Shown here piece after piece: positions 9,177 to 19,614 of a stretch of 64,000 nt of DNA (position 1 is its first letter; each line of letters starts with the position of its first letter). Under the pieces are notes generated by a model. That model was not told where the DNA came from, searched no databases, and was given only the letters and a program-made list of their open reading frames with translations. The stretch lies in assembly GCA_018648685.1 (NCBI GenBank), contig JABGQT010000134.1, positions 1 through 64,000 of the forward strand, read 5' to 3'. This DNA comes from Anaerolineae bacterium. GTDB lineage: Bacteria; Chloroflexota; Anaerolineae; Anaerolineales; Villigracilaceae. The position numbers and the translations under genes are program-made.

Positions 9177-9913
9177 TAGATCTTGACAGCCATATTCGAG
9201 CAAAAGGACTCAGAGAAAAAATAAAAGGAAAAAAGAGCCTATACAGACTTTATTGTGAATTTTATAAGAAATATGAACTTTCACTAAAAAAGTGTCCCAA
9301 AGATGGGATTTCAGTTGAAATAGGTTCTGGAGCTGGTTTCATAAAAGATATACTCCCTAAGGTAATTACAACTGATATCCTCCTCTACGAGACCATAGAA
9401 TTAGCGCTGGATGCAACTAAGCTACCCTTTGAAGACAATAGCATAAAGTCTCTTTTTTTGTTGAATACCTTACATCATATTCCCGATACAGTCTCCTTTT
9501 TTAAAGAAGTCGAAAGATGCCTTAGGCCAGGTGGTAGAGTTTTCATCATTGACCAATATCACGGTTGGATAAGCAAAATAATCTTAAAGTACCTGCACCA
9601 CGAAAATTATAATCCTCAAGCAAAAGAGTGGGCTTTTGAAACTTCAGGGCCTCTTTCTGGCGCAAATGGAGCCCTATGCTGGATCATTTTTTATCGAGAC
9701 AGGGCCTTATTTGAAGAGCTTTATCCATCACTAAAAATAGATAAGCTAACTCCTCACACCCCATTTCGATATTGGCTTTCAGGTGGGTTAAAAAAATGGA
9801 ACCTTCTATCTGGCCCACTATTCCACTTTGCAAGCAAAACAGATCTTTGGCTCAGTAAAAAAATCCCCCAACTAAGCAGTTTTATTGATGTTGAACTTCA
9901 AAAAAGTGAATAG
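9173..9913 (+). CDS. Class I SAM-dependent methyltransferase
   Basis: VEIGSGAGFIKDILP, LLNTLHHIPDTVSFFKEVERCLRPGGRVFIID; overlaps the GT2 stop. Confidence 0.88.
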   Translation: MIDLDSHIRAKGLREKIKGKKSLYRLYCEFYKKYELSLKKCPKDGISVEIGSGAGFIKDILPKVITTDILLYETIELALDATKLPFEDNSIKSLFLLNTLHHIPDTVSFFKEVERCLRPGGRVFIIDQYHGWISKIILKYLHHENYNPQAKEWAFETSGPLSGANGALCWIIFYRDRALFEELYPSLKIDKLTPHTPFRYWLSGGLKKWNLLSGPLFHFASKTDLWLSKKIPQLSSFIDVELQKSE

Positions 9914-10001
9914 AGTAATTATCTAGATAATCAAAGTCAGATTTTTTCAAGTTGTATTTTTTCTTTATGAGATCTGTACGAAAAAAACTTCCGAGATATT
10001 T

Positions 10002-12182
10002 ATGAAAAACACACTCCAAAAATATATCCCTTTATCTCCTTATGCCATCTTCGGTATCCTCATCTTTTTAGGCTCAGGACATCACCTACTTAACTTCTGG
10101 GAGCAACCAGTAATAAAGATGCTCTTGTTATTTCTCTTTTTTGCACCTCTTTATACTATGGGTCTATTTTTCTTTGGAAAATGGATATCACCGCAAGTAG
10201 AGAAAAGCGGCAAAAAACGTTTCTATCTTCTTATTGCTTCTGCTCTTATCGTCGGCTCTCTATTTAGCTTAAAATTCTATCGTAGCCCTGAGGCATATCA
10301 TCTTCTGGAAATTATTCCATCTCTCGAAGGAACTGAACGCATAGAATTAGTGGAAGTCAAGGCAGATAAAAGTGTATTAGAAATTAGAGATAATGAAATC
10401 TCAGAAGCAAATTGGAAAAGAGATGGCGAGTTAATTATTGCGACAGAAAATTCTCAGCCACTAAAAATTTCTTTCAAATCTAAAGCAAATACACCTGTTA
10501 TTATCCTGCTAAGTGCTTTTCATGAAGGCGGGGAAATAGAAGCATTTTTAGGCAAAGAAATAGGTGAGATCAGCACCTACCGTCAAGACCGAGGGCACAC
10601 AACGCTTAGGCTTATAAGTCAATATCGTGTTATCCCCAATTGGCTATTCTCTCCTCTTTTAGCCCTCTCTGATATAGCCTTCTTCAGCAGCATCATACTT
10701 CTTTTATTGCTCATCCAAGAGAGGGGCATGTCTGTATCAGAATCTACAACAAAAGCTTCTGCTAATCACCGCAAAAATCTTCTCGTCCTATTAAGTGCAA
10801 CCCTTATCCTGCACTTGTTTAATAGCCTTACAACACCCCTAATTCTTGATGTAGATACCCCATCCTATTTGTCAGGGGCTGTCCATTGGCTAAAATTTGG
10901 AACTCTCGATGGCACACATGCTGCACGCGGAATAGGCTCTACTTTCCTATTCACACCTATTCTTTTTCTCTTCGGGAGGAACCCATGGGGGATGAAAATC
11001 CTTCTTCACCTTTTTGCAATTTCCTGTGTTCCACTTGCTTATAAAATTGGATGGCAACTTACACAAAAAACGAAAGTTGCTTTCCTTGCAGGCTTTGTTG
11101 CCATGCTAACACCAGATATTATGCTATATGCAAACTACCTCTGGTCTGACTTGATCAATCTGACAGCAGTATTGATATTTACAACAGCACTACTGTCTTC
11201 GCTAAGAAAACCGACCTTTTTTCGTATCTTGGTCTCAATGCTAATTGGTGCAATGGCAACGCTTTTCAGAACAGAAAACATGACTCTTCTTCCAATCGGT
11301 CTCTTTTTTATTCTTTGGGAAGCTATAAAAGTTTTTGATCTCAAAACCTGGAAAAAAGAGAAAAGTCTCAAAATACAGAGAAAAACTTTAGCCATTATTA
11401 ATGCTGCTAGCATATCTTTGGTCATAGCAATAATCCCCTTACTCCTATCAGCACTTCATAACCAAAAGCTTCATGGTTTCTTTGGACTCAGCAACTACGC
11501 CGGAGCAGTTTTTTATGATGGCTGGATTTATTTTGGAGATGCCAGCAAGCTCAGCTTCTCCAACCAAAACTCAGAAGCTATTCAAGAGATCAATGCTGCA
11601 AGAGAAATTTATCCGGCAGAAGCAACAGATAATAGCAATGTACCAACAAGCATAGAAACTGCTGTAAGTCTTAAAAAAGCTGGATACACAGATGATGAGA
11701 TCATGCAGCTCTATACAGATGCAGTACTCGATTCGATCACAAATGATTGGGAACTTACTTTCAAACTTCTCGAAATCAAAATAGTAGATGGGCTAAGTCC
11801 CTTCGTTACCCACATCCAAACCTTCCCCCTTCCTAGCGAACTCCATGATCCAGGCACAACAAAAGAATACTACTACGATCTTGAAAAACTTAGTATTCCT
11901 TTTTTGATCAAGCTTCAAAGAAAAATCAACGCTTTATTACCTGTTTTTTATTTTAAAATATACCCTTATATTGTTTGGGCAATGCTCTCCGCTATTTTCT
12001 TTTCCATATACAGAAAACCCTCAACGCTCTGGTTATTTGTTTTTGTCATTACCACAACGCGAATATTTATACCACTTATCATGGGCGCATCGCTCTGGCG
12101 TTTTGCACTAGCGGGGCTTGTCCCCATGCAAATCCTCGCTATCTCCTGGATTGTAAATCTCTACGAAGGCACTACCAAATAA
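10002..12182 (+). CDS. GT39/ArnT-like multi-TM glycosyltransferase
   Basis: Many TMs; DVDTPSYLSGAVHWLKFGTL motif typical of GT-C enzymes. Confidence 0.7.
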   Translation: MKNTLQKYIPLSPYAIFGILIFLGSGHHLLNFWEQPVIKMLLLFLFFAPLYTMGLFFFGKWISPQVEKSGKKRFYLLIASALIVGSLFSLKFYRSPEAYHLLEIIPSLEGTERIELVEVKADKSVLEIRDNEISEANWKRDGELIIATENSQPLKISFKSKANTPVIILLSAFHEGGEIEAFLGKEIGEISTYRQDRGHTTLRLISQYRVIPNWLFSPLLALSDIAFFSSIILLLLLIQERGMSVSESTTKASANHRKNLLVLLSATLILHLFNSLTTPLILDVDTPSYLSGAVHWLKFGTLDGTHAARGIGSTFLFTPILFLFGRNPWGMKILLHLFAISCVPLAYKIGWQLTQKTKVAFLAGFVAMLTPDIMLYANYLWSDLINLTAVLIFTTALLSSLRKPTFFRILVSMLIGAMATLFRTENMTLLPIGLFFILWEAIKVFDLKTWKKEKSLKIQRKTLAIINAASISLVIAIIPLLLSALHNQKLHGFFGLSNYAGAVFYDGWIYFGDASKLSFSNQNSEAIQEINAAREIYPAEATDNSNVPTSIETAVSLKKAGYTDDEIMQLYTDAVLDSITNDWELTFKLLEIKIVDGLSPFVTHIQTFPLPSELHDPGTTKEYYYDLEKLSIPFLIKLQRKINALLPVFYFKIYPYIVWAMLSAIFFSIYRKPSTLWLFVFVITTTRIFIPLIMGASLWRFALAGLVPMQILAISWIVNLYEGTTK

Positions 12183-12194
12183 CCAGAGATGAGA

Positions 12195-12842
12195 CTATAA
12201 AAACTTACCTAAAAGAAAATCTGATAAGGAATTAAGCCTCATAAACTCACCAGAAAAACTCAACTGGGAAGTAACCGGATTGGGAACCACGACAACGGGG
12301 ATGCCTGCGGAGTTAGCTGCTTTCACACCATTGGGAGAATCTTCAAAGATGATGGCTTGGTCCGCTCTTAATTTCAACTTGCTCAGTGCCAGTAAAAATA
12401 GTTCTGGCGAGGGCTTGGTGCGCGTTACATCGTCTGCGCAGACAATATATTCGAATCTGTCAAAAATGCCGAGGCGTTGAAGGTGGGTATCCACCCACTC
12501 GTGCGGCGAGCTGGATGCAATCGCCAGTTTAACGGCACGATCTTTGGCTCCATCAAGAAGTTCGAGAACACCGGGCAAGATGGGGTTAAGAACGATCCGT
12601 TCATTTGCTTCCTTGCGCCAGCGTTTTTTTATTTCTCCACGGGGGATTTCCACACCTGCGAGATTTTCCAAATCTAGAATCGGATCAAATTCTGTTGCGC
12701 CGCTCCCACCGATGATCTGTCCCCATTTCTGAATGGAAAGTTCTGCATTGTATTCAGCATAAATATCTTGGAGAACGTCAAATTCGGGAGTCTCGGTGTC
12801 GAGGATAAGACCGTCAAAATCAAATATCAGGGCTTTTAGCAT
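12195..12842 (-). CDS. HAD-superfamily hydrolase, beta-phosphoglucomutase-like
   Basis: LIFDFDGLILDTE, IASSSPHEWV, TKPSPELFLLAL, FEDSPNGVKAA motifs. Confidence 0.9.
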   Translation of the reverse strand: MLKALIFDFDGLILDTETPEFDVLQDIYAEYNAELSIQKWGQIIGGSGATEFDPILDLENLAGVEIPRGEIKKRWRKEANERIVLNPILPGVLELLDGAKDRAVKLAIASSSPHEWVDTHLQRLGIFDRFEYIVCADDVTRTKPSPELFLLALSKLKLRADQAIIFEDSPNGVKAANSAGIPVVVVPNPVTSQLSFSGEFMRLNSLSDFLLGKFL

Positions 12843-12850
12843 AGGAAATC

Positions 12851-12877
12851 CAGTGGGCAGTGTTCGGTATTCAGTAA
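12851..12877. repeat. Degenerate short-word repeat (CAGT..CAGT.TTC.GTA.TC.GTAA)
   Basis: CAGTGGGCAGTGTTCGGTATTCAGTAA; similar 27-mer at 29315..29341. Confidence 0.5.
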
Positions 12878-12879
12878 AA

Positions 12880-12910
12880 AAACACTCCTGCCAAGAAATC
12901 TTAGCAGGAG
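12880..12910 (-). terminator. Terminator of the nuo operon
   Basis: CTCCTGCcAAGAaaTCTTaGCAGGAG stem, T-run on the minus strand. Confidence 0.85.
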
Positions 12911-12943
12911 CATAAAAGAGTTTGATTTTCTACTTGTCTAATA

Positions 12944-14383
12944 CTATTTCATCAAGGCTTCGGATGCCCATGCGAAAAGCGACATGGGGATGAAGCTAAA
13001 GACAACTGTGGCAATTGCCATCGCGCCCCAAGTGAGATCAAGCCAGCCTTCAGGCGTGGTCTTTGGCTCACCATCTTTCATAAACATGATGACAATCAGG
13101 CGCAAATAGTAGAAAGCAGAAATAAGCGAAGTAAGCACACCGATAATTGCCAACCAGATGAAACCACCTTCGACAACAACGCGGAAAAGATAAATTTTGC
13201 CGATCAAGCCCAATGTCGGGGGAATACCGGTGAGAGAGAGCATGAAAACGGCCATGGCGACTGCCATCAGCGGATTCGACCTCCAAAGCCCGGCGTAGTC
13301 ATCCAATGCCAAGCCTTTGCCTTCTTTCTCTTCAAGAGAGATAACGATTGCCCAAGAGCCGAAGTTGGTCACAGCATAAGCGACAAGGTAGAAAATGGCA
13401 GCAGAGATAGCGTCATCCACGAGGGCGGGGTTGCCAAAGGCAACAAATGCCATTAGGATATAGCCTGCGTGAGCGATACTGGAATAAGCCAACATTCTCT
13501 TGATATTCTTCTGTGCAATCGCAGCGACATTACCAACGATCATGGTCAGGGCTGCAAGAACAGCGAGGACGGGTGTCAAATCAGTAGCGATGGAGGGGAA
13601 AGCGGTTGAGAAAACACGCATTAGTGCAGCAAAACCAGCGATCTTGGCGCCAGCCGCCATAAAAGCGGTGACGGAAGTTGGTGCACCCTGATAAACATCC
13701 GGGGTCCACATCTGGAAAGGAACAGCGGCAACTTTGAAGCCAAAACCGACCAATATCAGCGCAGAACCAGCCAACATCAACGGGACATTTGCTGTGCCAG
13801 CAGCGGCTGTGGCTGCAATCCCTGCAATGGCTGTAGTTCCAGTTGCGCCAAAGACAAGGGCAATGCCATAAACAACGAAGCTGCCAGAAAAGGCTCCCAA
13901 GAGGAAGTATTTGATGCCCGATTCTTCAGAGGAAGCGTTTGTATTCGCAAAGGCAGCTAAAACATAGAGGGGAATGGAGAGCAACTCGAGGGCGATGAAA
14001 ACCACGATCAGGTCAGCTGCTTGTGTCATTAACATCATGCCAACGATGCTGAATAAGATCAATGAGTAGTATTCACCACGCTCAATGCCCATGCGTTTAA
14101 GATAGCCATAGGCAATGGAGATACCCATCAACCCAGAGAAAAGCAAGAGAATGCTAACAAAGGTTGAAAACCCATCGAGGACAACCATCTCACTAAAGCC
14201 AAGGCTTGTCTGCCCTGTTTGAGAGAGGCTAATTCCCATCGTTAAAGCTAAACCTACAGCAGCAAGGATAGCAGTAATCCCTTTTTTCTCCTTATCAATG
14301 AATAGATCCACTATAAGGAGAAGCGCTGCCCAGACGGTAAGCACAATGACGGGCAAAAGTGTTTGAAAATCGGCTTGGTTCAT
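12944..14383 (-). CDS. nuoN: NADH-quinone oxidoreductase subunit N
   Basis: Multi-TM proton-antiporter-like protein, last gene of the nuo operon. Confidence 0.95.
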   Translation of the reverse strand: MNQADFQTLLPVIVLTVWAALLLIVDLFIDKEKKGITAILAAVGLALTMGISLSQTGQTSLGFSEMVVLDGFSTFVSILLLFSGLMGISIAYGYLKRMGIERGEYYSLILFSIVGMMLMTQAADLIVVFIALELLSIPLYVLAAFANTNASSEESGIKYFLLGAFSGSFVVYGIALVFGATGTTAIAGIAATAAAGTANVPLMLAGSALILVGFGFKVAAVPFQMWTPDVYQGAPTSVTAFMAAGAKIAGFAALMRVFSTAFPSIATDLTPVLAVLAALTMIVGNVAAIAQKNIKRMLAYSSIAHAGYILMAFVAFGNPALVDDAISAAIFYLVAYAVTNFGSWAIVISLEEKEGKGLALDDYAGLWRSNPLMAVAMAVFMLSLTGIPPTLGLIGKIYLFRVVVEGGFIWLAIIGVLTSLISAFYYLRLIVIMFMKDGEPKTTPEGWLDLTWGAMAIATVVFSFIPMSLFAWASEALMK

Positions 14384-14432
14384 ATATTATTCTCTTCTAA
14401 ACTACAGTGAGAAAATCATTTTATCGTTCGCC

Positions 14433-14539
14433 GGTTGAGTAGGCGATGCTTTTCACCGTATCGAAACTAAGAACGACGATAATATCGCCCCGCCTTGATT
14501 TCGATACGAATGACGATAAAGCTGTCATTCTACTCAATC
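14433..14539. repeat. Nested palindromic repeat in the nuoM-nuoN gap
   Basis: GGTTGAGTAG...CGTATCGAAA...TTTCGATACG...CTACTCAATC complementary pairs. Confidence 0.75.
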
Positions 14540-14565
14540 AGCGGCTACGCTACTTTGCTTTGTTT

Positions 14566-16095
14566 CTAGTGCATCATTGCTGCTTGCAAGACTTTCACAA
14601 GGTTGTCAACAGTCGGGGCAATTAGCGCAAAGAAAGGTTTCGGATAGAGACCGATCCAGAAAATGAAGACCAAAAGCGGAACAATGGTAATGATTTCTCG
14701 GACGCTGAGGTCTCGGAGAACGTGTCCATGCTCTTTGACGGTTTGGACGATCGAGCCTTCAGGGCCGAGGAATATCTTCTGGTACATGTAGAGCATGTAG
14801 ATTGCGGCAAGGATCACGCCGATGGCGGAAAGACCAGCATACCAGTAAGAACCCAATACTTCACCGGGCATACCAGCACCCCAAGCACCGAGCAAAATGG
14901 TGAATTCACCGACAAAGCCGTTGAGTCCGGGCAAGCCCATGGATGAGAGCGTCACGACGAGCATAACGGTCCCGTAAACAGGCATGATCTTCCACAAACC
15001 ACCGTAAACATCAAAGTTACGGGTGTGGGTCTGTTCGTAGATCATACCGACCAAGAGAAATAATGCGCCAGTGCTAAGACCGTGGTTGATCATCTGCAAG
15101 ATACCGCCTTGAATACCTTGTGAATTGAGGGCAAAAAGACCGAGCATCACGAAGCCAAGGTGACTGATGGAGGAATAAGCAACCAGTTTTTTGATGTCTC
15201 TCTGGTAATAAGAAACGATCGCGCCATAAATGATACCGACAACAGCAAGACCAGCCATCATGGGCGCAAATTTGACCGCCGCTTCAGGAAAGAGAGGCAA
15301 ATTAAAACGGACAAAGCCGTAAGTACCCATCTTTAGGAGAACACCAGCAAGAATGACTGAACCAGCGGTGGGTGCCTGAACGTGAGCGTCGGGCAACCAG
15401 GAGTGGAGGGGCCACATCGGGACTTTGATCGCAAAAGCAATTGCAAAAGCAAGGAAAAGCCACGTCTGGATGCCAGCGGGGATACCGCCTAATGCAATCA
15501 AATCAGGAACGGCAAAGGTGCCTTGATTGATTCCGAGCCACAGAATAGCGAGGAGCATCAACAAGGAGCCAGCCATTGTGTAGAGGAAGAATTTGATGGA
15601 GGCGTAGATGCGTTGCGGGCCACCCCAAATACCGATGAGGAAATACATCGGGACAAGGGTGAATTCCCAGAAGACGTAGAAGAGGAAGAGATCCTGCGCC
15701 ATGAATACGCCGAGCATCCCGACTTCGAGCATGAGGAAGAAGATGTTGAAGTCTTTTTCACGTTCTTCGATCGCCGACCAAGTGGAAAGGAGAGAGATCG
15801 GGGTCAGGAAGGTGGTCAGGAGGATAAGCAAAATGCTCAATCCATCCACGCCCATATAGTAGGAGATATTCCAATCCGCTACTGTGATCCAAGGCAGGTT
15901 GGTGACCATCTGCAAGGCAGGATTATTAGCGTCAAATTGCTGCAACAACACAAGGGAAATGCCAAAGGTTGCTAAAGCTGTCAGCAATGAAACCCAGCGG
16001 ATGAGTACTTTATTTTCTGGCTTGATGAAGAAAAGAATCAGCACACCTACCAGTGGGAAAAATGTGACTAGATTGGGAAGAAGCTCAAAGTCCAT
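14566..16095 (-). CDS. nuoM: NADH-quinone oxidoreductase subunit M
   Basis: YYMGVDGLSILLILLTTFLTP, PLHSWLPDAHVQAPTAGSVILAG. Confidence 0.96.
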   Translation of the reverse strand: MDFELLPNLVTFFPLVGVLILFFIKPENKVLIRWVSLLTALATFGISLVLLQQFDANNPALQMVTNLPWITVADWNISYYMGVDGLSILLILLTTFLTPISLLSTWSAIEEREKDFNIFFLMLEVGMLGVFMAQDLFLFYVFWEFTLVPMYFLIGIWGGPQRIYASIKFFLYTMAGSLLMLLAILWLGINQGTFAVPDLIALGGIPAGIQTWLFLAFAIAFAIKVPMWPLHSWLPDAHVQAPTAGSVILAGVLLKMGTYGFVRFNLPLFPEAAVKFAPMMAGLAVVGIIYGAIVSYYQRDIKKLVAYSSISHLGFVMLGLFALNSQGIQGGILQMINHGLSTGALFLLVGMIYEQTHTRNFDVYGGLWKIMPVYGTVMLVVTLSSMGLPGLNGFVGEFTILLGAWGAGMPGEVLGSYWYAGLSAIGVILAAIYMLYMYQKIFLGPEGSIVQTVKEHGHVLRDLSVREIITIVPLLVFIFWIGLYPKPFFALIAPTVDNLVKVLQAAMMH

Positions 16096-16143
16096 AGTCG
16101 GTCCTCGTTTTTTTCTTTAAAATCTGCTCTTGTGAGAGCTATA

Positions 16144-18267
16144 TTATTTGAATAGCAAATAGCCTAAAATCGCAACTACGCCGAGTAATACAGAGAGAGC
16201 GTAAGAGCGTACAAAACCATTTTGGAGACGGCTCAAGCCTTCGGATGAGCGTTTGGTCATGTCGGCCAATTTATCGGCGATGGCATTGATAATGCCCATA
16301 TCGACGGGCTCAGATAAGAAGCGGGCTAATCCCTTGAAACCAGCGTAGATAACACTGTCGTGGAACCAATCGTGCCAGAAGTTCCAATCAACGGTAACTG
16401 AAAGGAATTTAGCCAGTTTTTCAAATGGTTTAATAACGAGGGCACCATAGCCTTCATCGACAAACCATTTATTTTCCATGCCCGTGAAGAGGAAGCCAAG
16501 CGGTTTCTTGAGCGGATCTGGCTGCCCATCTTTGAGCGGATTTTTGCCGTAAATCAGCCATGAGAAGAAAATTGCAAGCAATGCCAAAATGGTGGAAATA
16601 CCAGCAACACCAAGATCAAGCGGCAAACCTTCAACATGACCAAGCGTGTGCTCTAGCCAATGCCCAAGGTTATGGAAGCCGTCAAAAGGCAAATTCATCG
16701 CACCGCCCAAAACAGCAAGTACAGCTAAAACCATCAAGGGAACGGTCATTACAGGAGGACTTTCTTCGGCATGTTTAGCAACTTCGGTGCGTTCTTTTCC
16801 GAAGAAGACCATCCAGATCTGTCGTCCCATATAGAAAGCAGTCAGGAATGCGGCAATGGAAAGCAGCCAGTAAACGCCGGGGAAATGCTCAGCGTGAAGT
16901 TTTGCATCTAGCAGAATTTCATCCTTTGACCAGAAACCCGCGAAGGGGAAAATACCTGCAAGGGCCAGCGTACCAGCCATATAAAGCCAGAAAGTGACCG
17001 GCATTTGTTTGCGGAGATTACCCATGTTGCGCATGTCGCCGGGATCGAAAACTTCTTCTTCCTCATCATGATGGGCATCAGCATCGCCGTGATCGTCGTG
17101 TCCGTGCGCAAGGTGATGATGTCCACGTTCCATACCGAGAATAATCGAGCCTGCAGAAAGGAAGAGTAAAGCTTTGAAGAAAGCGTGTGTGGCAAGGTGG
17201 AAAATACCAGCAACGTAAGCACCCATACCAACAGCAGCGACCATGAAACCAAGCTGACTGATGGTGGAATATGCCAAAACTTTCTTAATATCGTATTGCC
17301 CAACAGCAATTGTCGCGGCGAAAAGAGCCGTGACCGCGCCGATCATGGCGACAATATACGAAGCACCATGCACCAAGTTATAAAGCGGTGCAGAACGAAC
17401 GACCAAATAAACGCCAGCCGTGACCATTGTGGCTGCATGAATGAGCGCAGAAACGGGGGTAGGGCCAGCCATCGCGTCCGGGAGCCAGACATAGAGCGGA
17501 ACTTGAGCAGATTTACCGGTCACGCCGATGAGCATGAAAAGGGTAATCGCCGAGATCACGATGGGATCCGGGTGCGCTTCGGCGGCTTTGAAAACAGCAT
17601 CAAATTGGAGGCTGCCGAAATGCCAGAAAGTGGTGAAGATCGCGAGCAGGAAACCGAAATCCCCAACGCGGTTGGCGATAAAGGCTTTTTTGCCAGCTTC
17701 AGCATTTGCGGTGCTTTTTTGTCCGAGGGTGTCGAAATCGTACCAGAAACCGATCAGCAAGAAGGAGCAAAGTCCCACGCCTTCCCAACCGACGAAGAGC
17801 ATCAGATAGGAATCGCCGCTGACCAAGATCATCATCATGGCGATGAAAAGGTTCAGGAAAACGAAGAAGCGGCGGAAGCGTTTTACATCATCCTTGAAAC
17901 GCACATCTTCGTGCATATAGCCGATGGCATAAATATGGATGAGCGTACCAACACCGGATACGACGAGCATCATCACCGTAGAGAGGGTATCTATACGGAA
18001 AGTCCAATCAAGTTGGAGTTCACCAATGTGAATCCACTCTGCAAAGGGGACGGTGACAGTATGGCCGTGTGTGGCAGAAAGAGAATATGCCAGCAAAACC
18101 GAGACGACGAAAGCCATCCCGGATGCAAGGCTTGCTACCGTTCCGATAGCTTTCTCGCTCATTTTCCCACCGAAGATCATGTTGAACAACAAGCCAATCA
18201 CGGGAAAGAAAACGAGCCAAGGTGCTAAGAAGAAATAGCCAGTATTTGCAGCTTCAGAAAAATTCAT
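16144..18267 (-). CDS. nuoL: NADH-quinone oxidoreductase subunit L
   Basis: FVGWEGVGLCSFLLIGFWY, WLPDAMAGPTPVSALIHAATMVTAGVYLV. Confidence 0.97.
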   Translation of the reverse strand: MNFSEAANTGYFFLAPWLVFFPVIGLLFNMIFGGKMSEKAIGTVASLASGMAFVVSVLLAYSLSATHGHTVTVPFAEWIHIGELQLDWTFRIDTLSTVMMLVVSGVGTLIHIYAIGYMHEDVRFKDDVKRFRRFFVFLNLFIAMMMILVSGDSYLMLFVGWEGVGLCSFLLIGFWYDFDTLGQKSTANAEAGKKAFIANRVGDFGFLLAIFTTFWHFGSLQFDAVFKAAEAHPDPIVISAITLFMLIGVTGKSAQVPLYVWLPDAMAGPTPVSALIHAATMVTAGVYLVVRSAPLYNLVHGASYIVAMIGAVTALFAATIAVGQYDIKKVLAYSTISQLGFMVAAVGMGAYVAGIFHLATHAFFKALLFLSAGSIILGMERGHHHLAHGHDDHGDADAHHDEEEEVFDPGDMRNMGNLRKQMPVTFWLYMAGTLALAGIFPFAGFWSKDEILLDAKLHAEHFPGVYWLLSIAAFLTAFYMGRQIWMVFFGKERTEVAKHAEESPPVMTVPLMVLAVLAVLGGAMNLPFDGFHNLGHWLEHTLGHVEGLPLDLGVAGISTILALLAIFFSWLIYGKNPLKDGQPDPLKKPLGFLFTGMENKWFVDEGYGALVIKPFEKLAKFLSVTVDWNFWHDWFHDSVIYAGFKGLARFLSEPVDMGIINAIADKLADMTKRSSEGLSRLQNGFVRSYALSVLLGVVAILGYLLFK

Positions 18268-18273
18268 ATTGGC

Positions 18274-18582
18274 TTATCCTTTCAACAAGTTGATCTGGTC
18301 AACATCAATGCTTTTCTTCGTGCGGAAGATAGCAACGATCAAAGCCAGCCCAACTGCTACTTCTGCGGCAGCGACGGTCATAATAAAGAAGACAAAAATT
18401 TGTCCATCCAAGCTATTATTTACGCTGGAGAAAGCGACGAATGCAAGATTTGCTGCATTTAGCATCAACTCAATAGACATAAAGATAACAAGCGCATTAC
18501 GACGTACGAGTACGCCCAAAACACCGATAATGAAGAGGATTGCAGAAAGCCCGATGTAATAGTTTACAGAAACACCTTCCAT
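18274..18582 (-). CDS. nuoK: NADH-quinone oxidoreductase subunit K
   Basis: [20 protein letters not shown]. Confidence 0.96.
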   Translation of the reverse strand: MEGVSVNYYIGLSAILFIIGVLGVLVRRNALVIFMSIELMLNAANLAFVAFSSVNNSLDGQIFVFFIMTVAAAEVAVGLALIVAIFRTKKSIDVDQINLLKG

Positions 18583-19100
18583 TAGCTTTGCCCTCCTTTT
18601 TTCTCTTTATTTGTCAGCACAATAGCACCAACCATGGCGACCAAAAGCAAAATAGATGTCACTTCAAAAGGAAGTAAGTATTGGTCAAAAAGAAGATTGC
18701 CAATAGCTTGAGGACTCCCAGTGCTTTCAGTTGGGGCATTGTTAATTAAACCTGGTGTTTTTTGGGTAAGTATCAAGTAAACACCTTCAACCATCAAAAC
18801 AACGGCAAGAAAAACTGCCATTGGTTTCTGCCATGGGAGCACAGTCCGCTCAGGCAACTCATCCGTGCCTAAAAGCATGATAACGAAAAGGAAAAGCACC
18901 ATGATCGCACCCGCATAAACGGTAACTTGCGTGATAGCGATAAAAGGCGCACCTAAAAGCAGATAAAAAACAGCGACAGTCGAAAAATTAAGCACAAGGA
19001 ACAAAGCCGAATATACAGCATTTCGGCTAAGTAACATGCCCACGGCCGTAGCAATCGCTACAGCAGCAAGAATTAGGAAGAGAATAAGATCAGTAGTCAT
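18582..19100 (-). CDS. nuoJ: NADH-quinone oxidoreductase subunit J
   Basis: [50 protein letters not shown]. Confidence 0.96.
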   Translation of the reverse strand: MTTDLILFLILAAVAIATAVGMLLSRNAVYSALFLVLNFSTVAVFYLLLGAPFIAITQVTVYAGAIMVLFLFVIMLLGTDELPERTVLPWQKPMAVFLAVVLMVEGVYLILTQKTPGLINNAPTESTGSPQAIGNLLFDQYLLPFEVTSILLLVAMVGAIVLTNKEKKGGQS

Positions 19101-19107
19101 AGTTCAC

Positions 19108-19614
19108 CTAATAATCCATCGGATCTTTCATCTCAGGAATAGAACGGTCGAAAGTACCCGGTTCTGTTTTCTGCGGCGTAGTTTTCCCATTTGAAGGTAC
19201 AGGAACGATCAGCTTTTCTTTGGGAAAAATTGCCTCAAAGCGGCTGGTGAAGTTGACATCATACTCATGTTCCAAAACAATCGCTTCCGTTGGACAAGCA
19301 TCTTCACAGTAGCCACAGTAGATACAGCGCAAGAAATTAATCTCGTAAGTACTTGCATAGCGGTCACCAGGAGAATAACGTTCTTCATCGGTATTCTCTG
19401 AGGCTTCCACAAAGATCGCATCCGCGGGGCAGGCTGCTGCACAAAGAGCACAGCCGATGCACTTTTCTAAACCATTATCATAACGTTTCAGTTCATGACG
19501 ACCTTTATAGCGTGGGCGAACGGGTCGCTTCACTTCCGGATACTGGATCGTAACCGGTTTTGCTATCATCATCTTGAACGTGGTCTTTAAACCACGGAGC
19601 AACTCAACGAGCAT
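19108..19614 (-). CDS. nuoI: NADH-quinone oxidoreductase subunit I
   Basis: Two 4Fe-4S motifs CIGCALCAAACPADAI and CIYCGYCEDACPTEAI. Confidence 0.97.
   Translation of the reverse strand: MLVELLRGLKTTFKMMIAKPVTIQYPEVKRPVRPRYKGRHELKRYDNGLEKCIGCALCAAACPADAIFVEASENTDEERYSPGDRYASTYEINFLRCIYCGYCEDACPTEAIVLEHEYDVNFTSRFEAIFPKEKLIVPVPSNGKTTPQKTEPGTFDRSIPEMKDPMDY

Noticed and set aside
15523-15975. 150-aa plus-strand ORF antisense to nuoM, Glu/Asp-rich
   Set aside because: Complement of hydrophobic coding sequence; no RBS or domain evidence.
17185-18228. 347-aa plus-strand ORF antisense to nuoL
   Set aside because: Highly charged, compositionally odd translation fully overlapping a certain gene; typical frame artefact.
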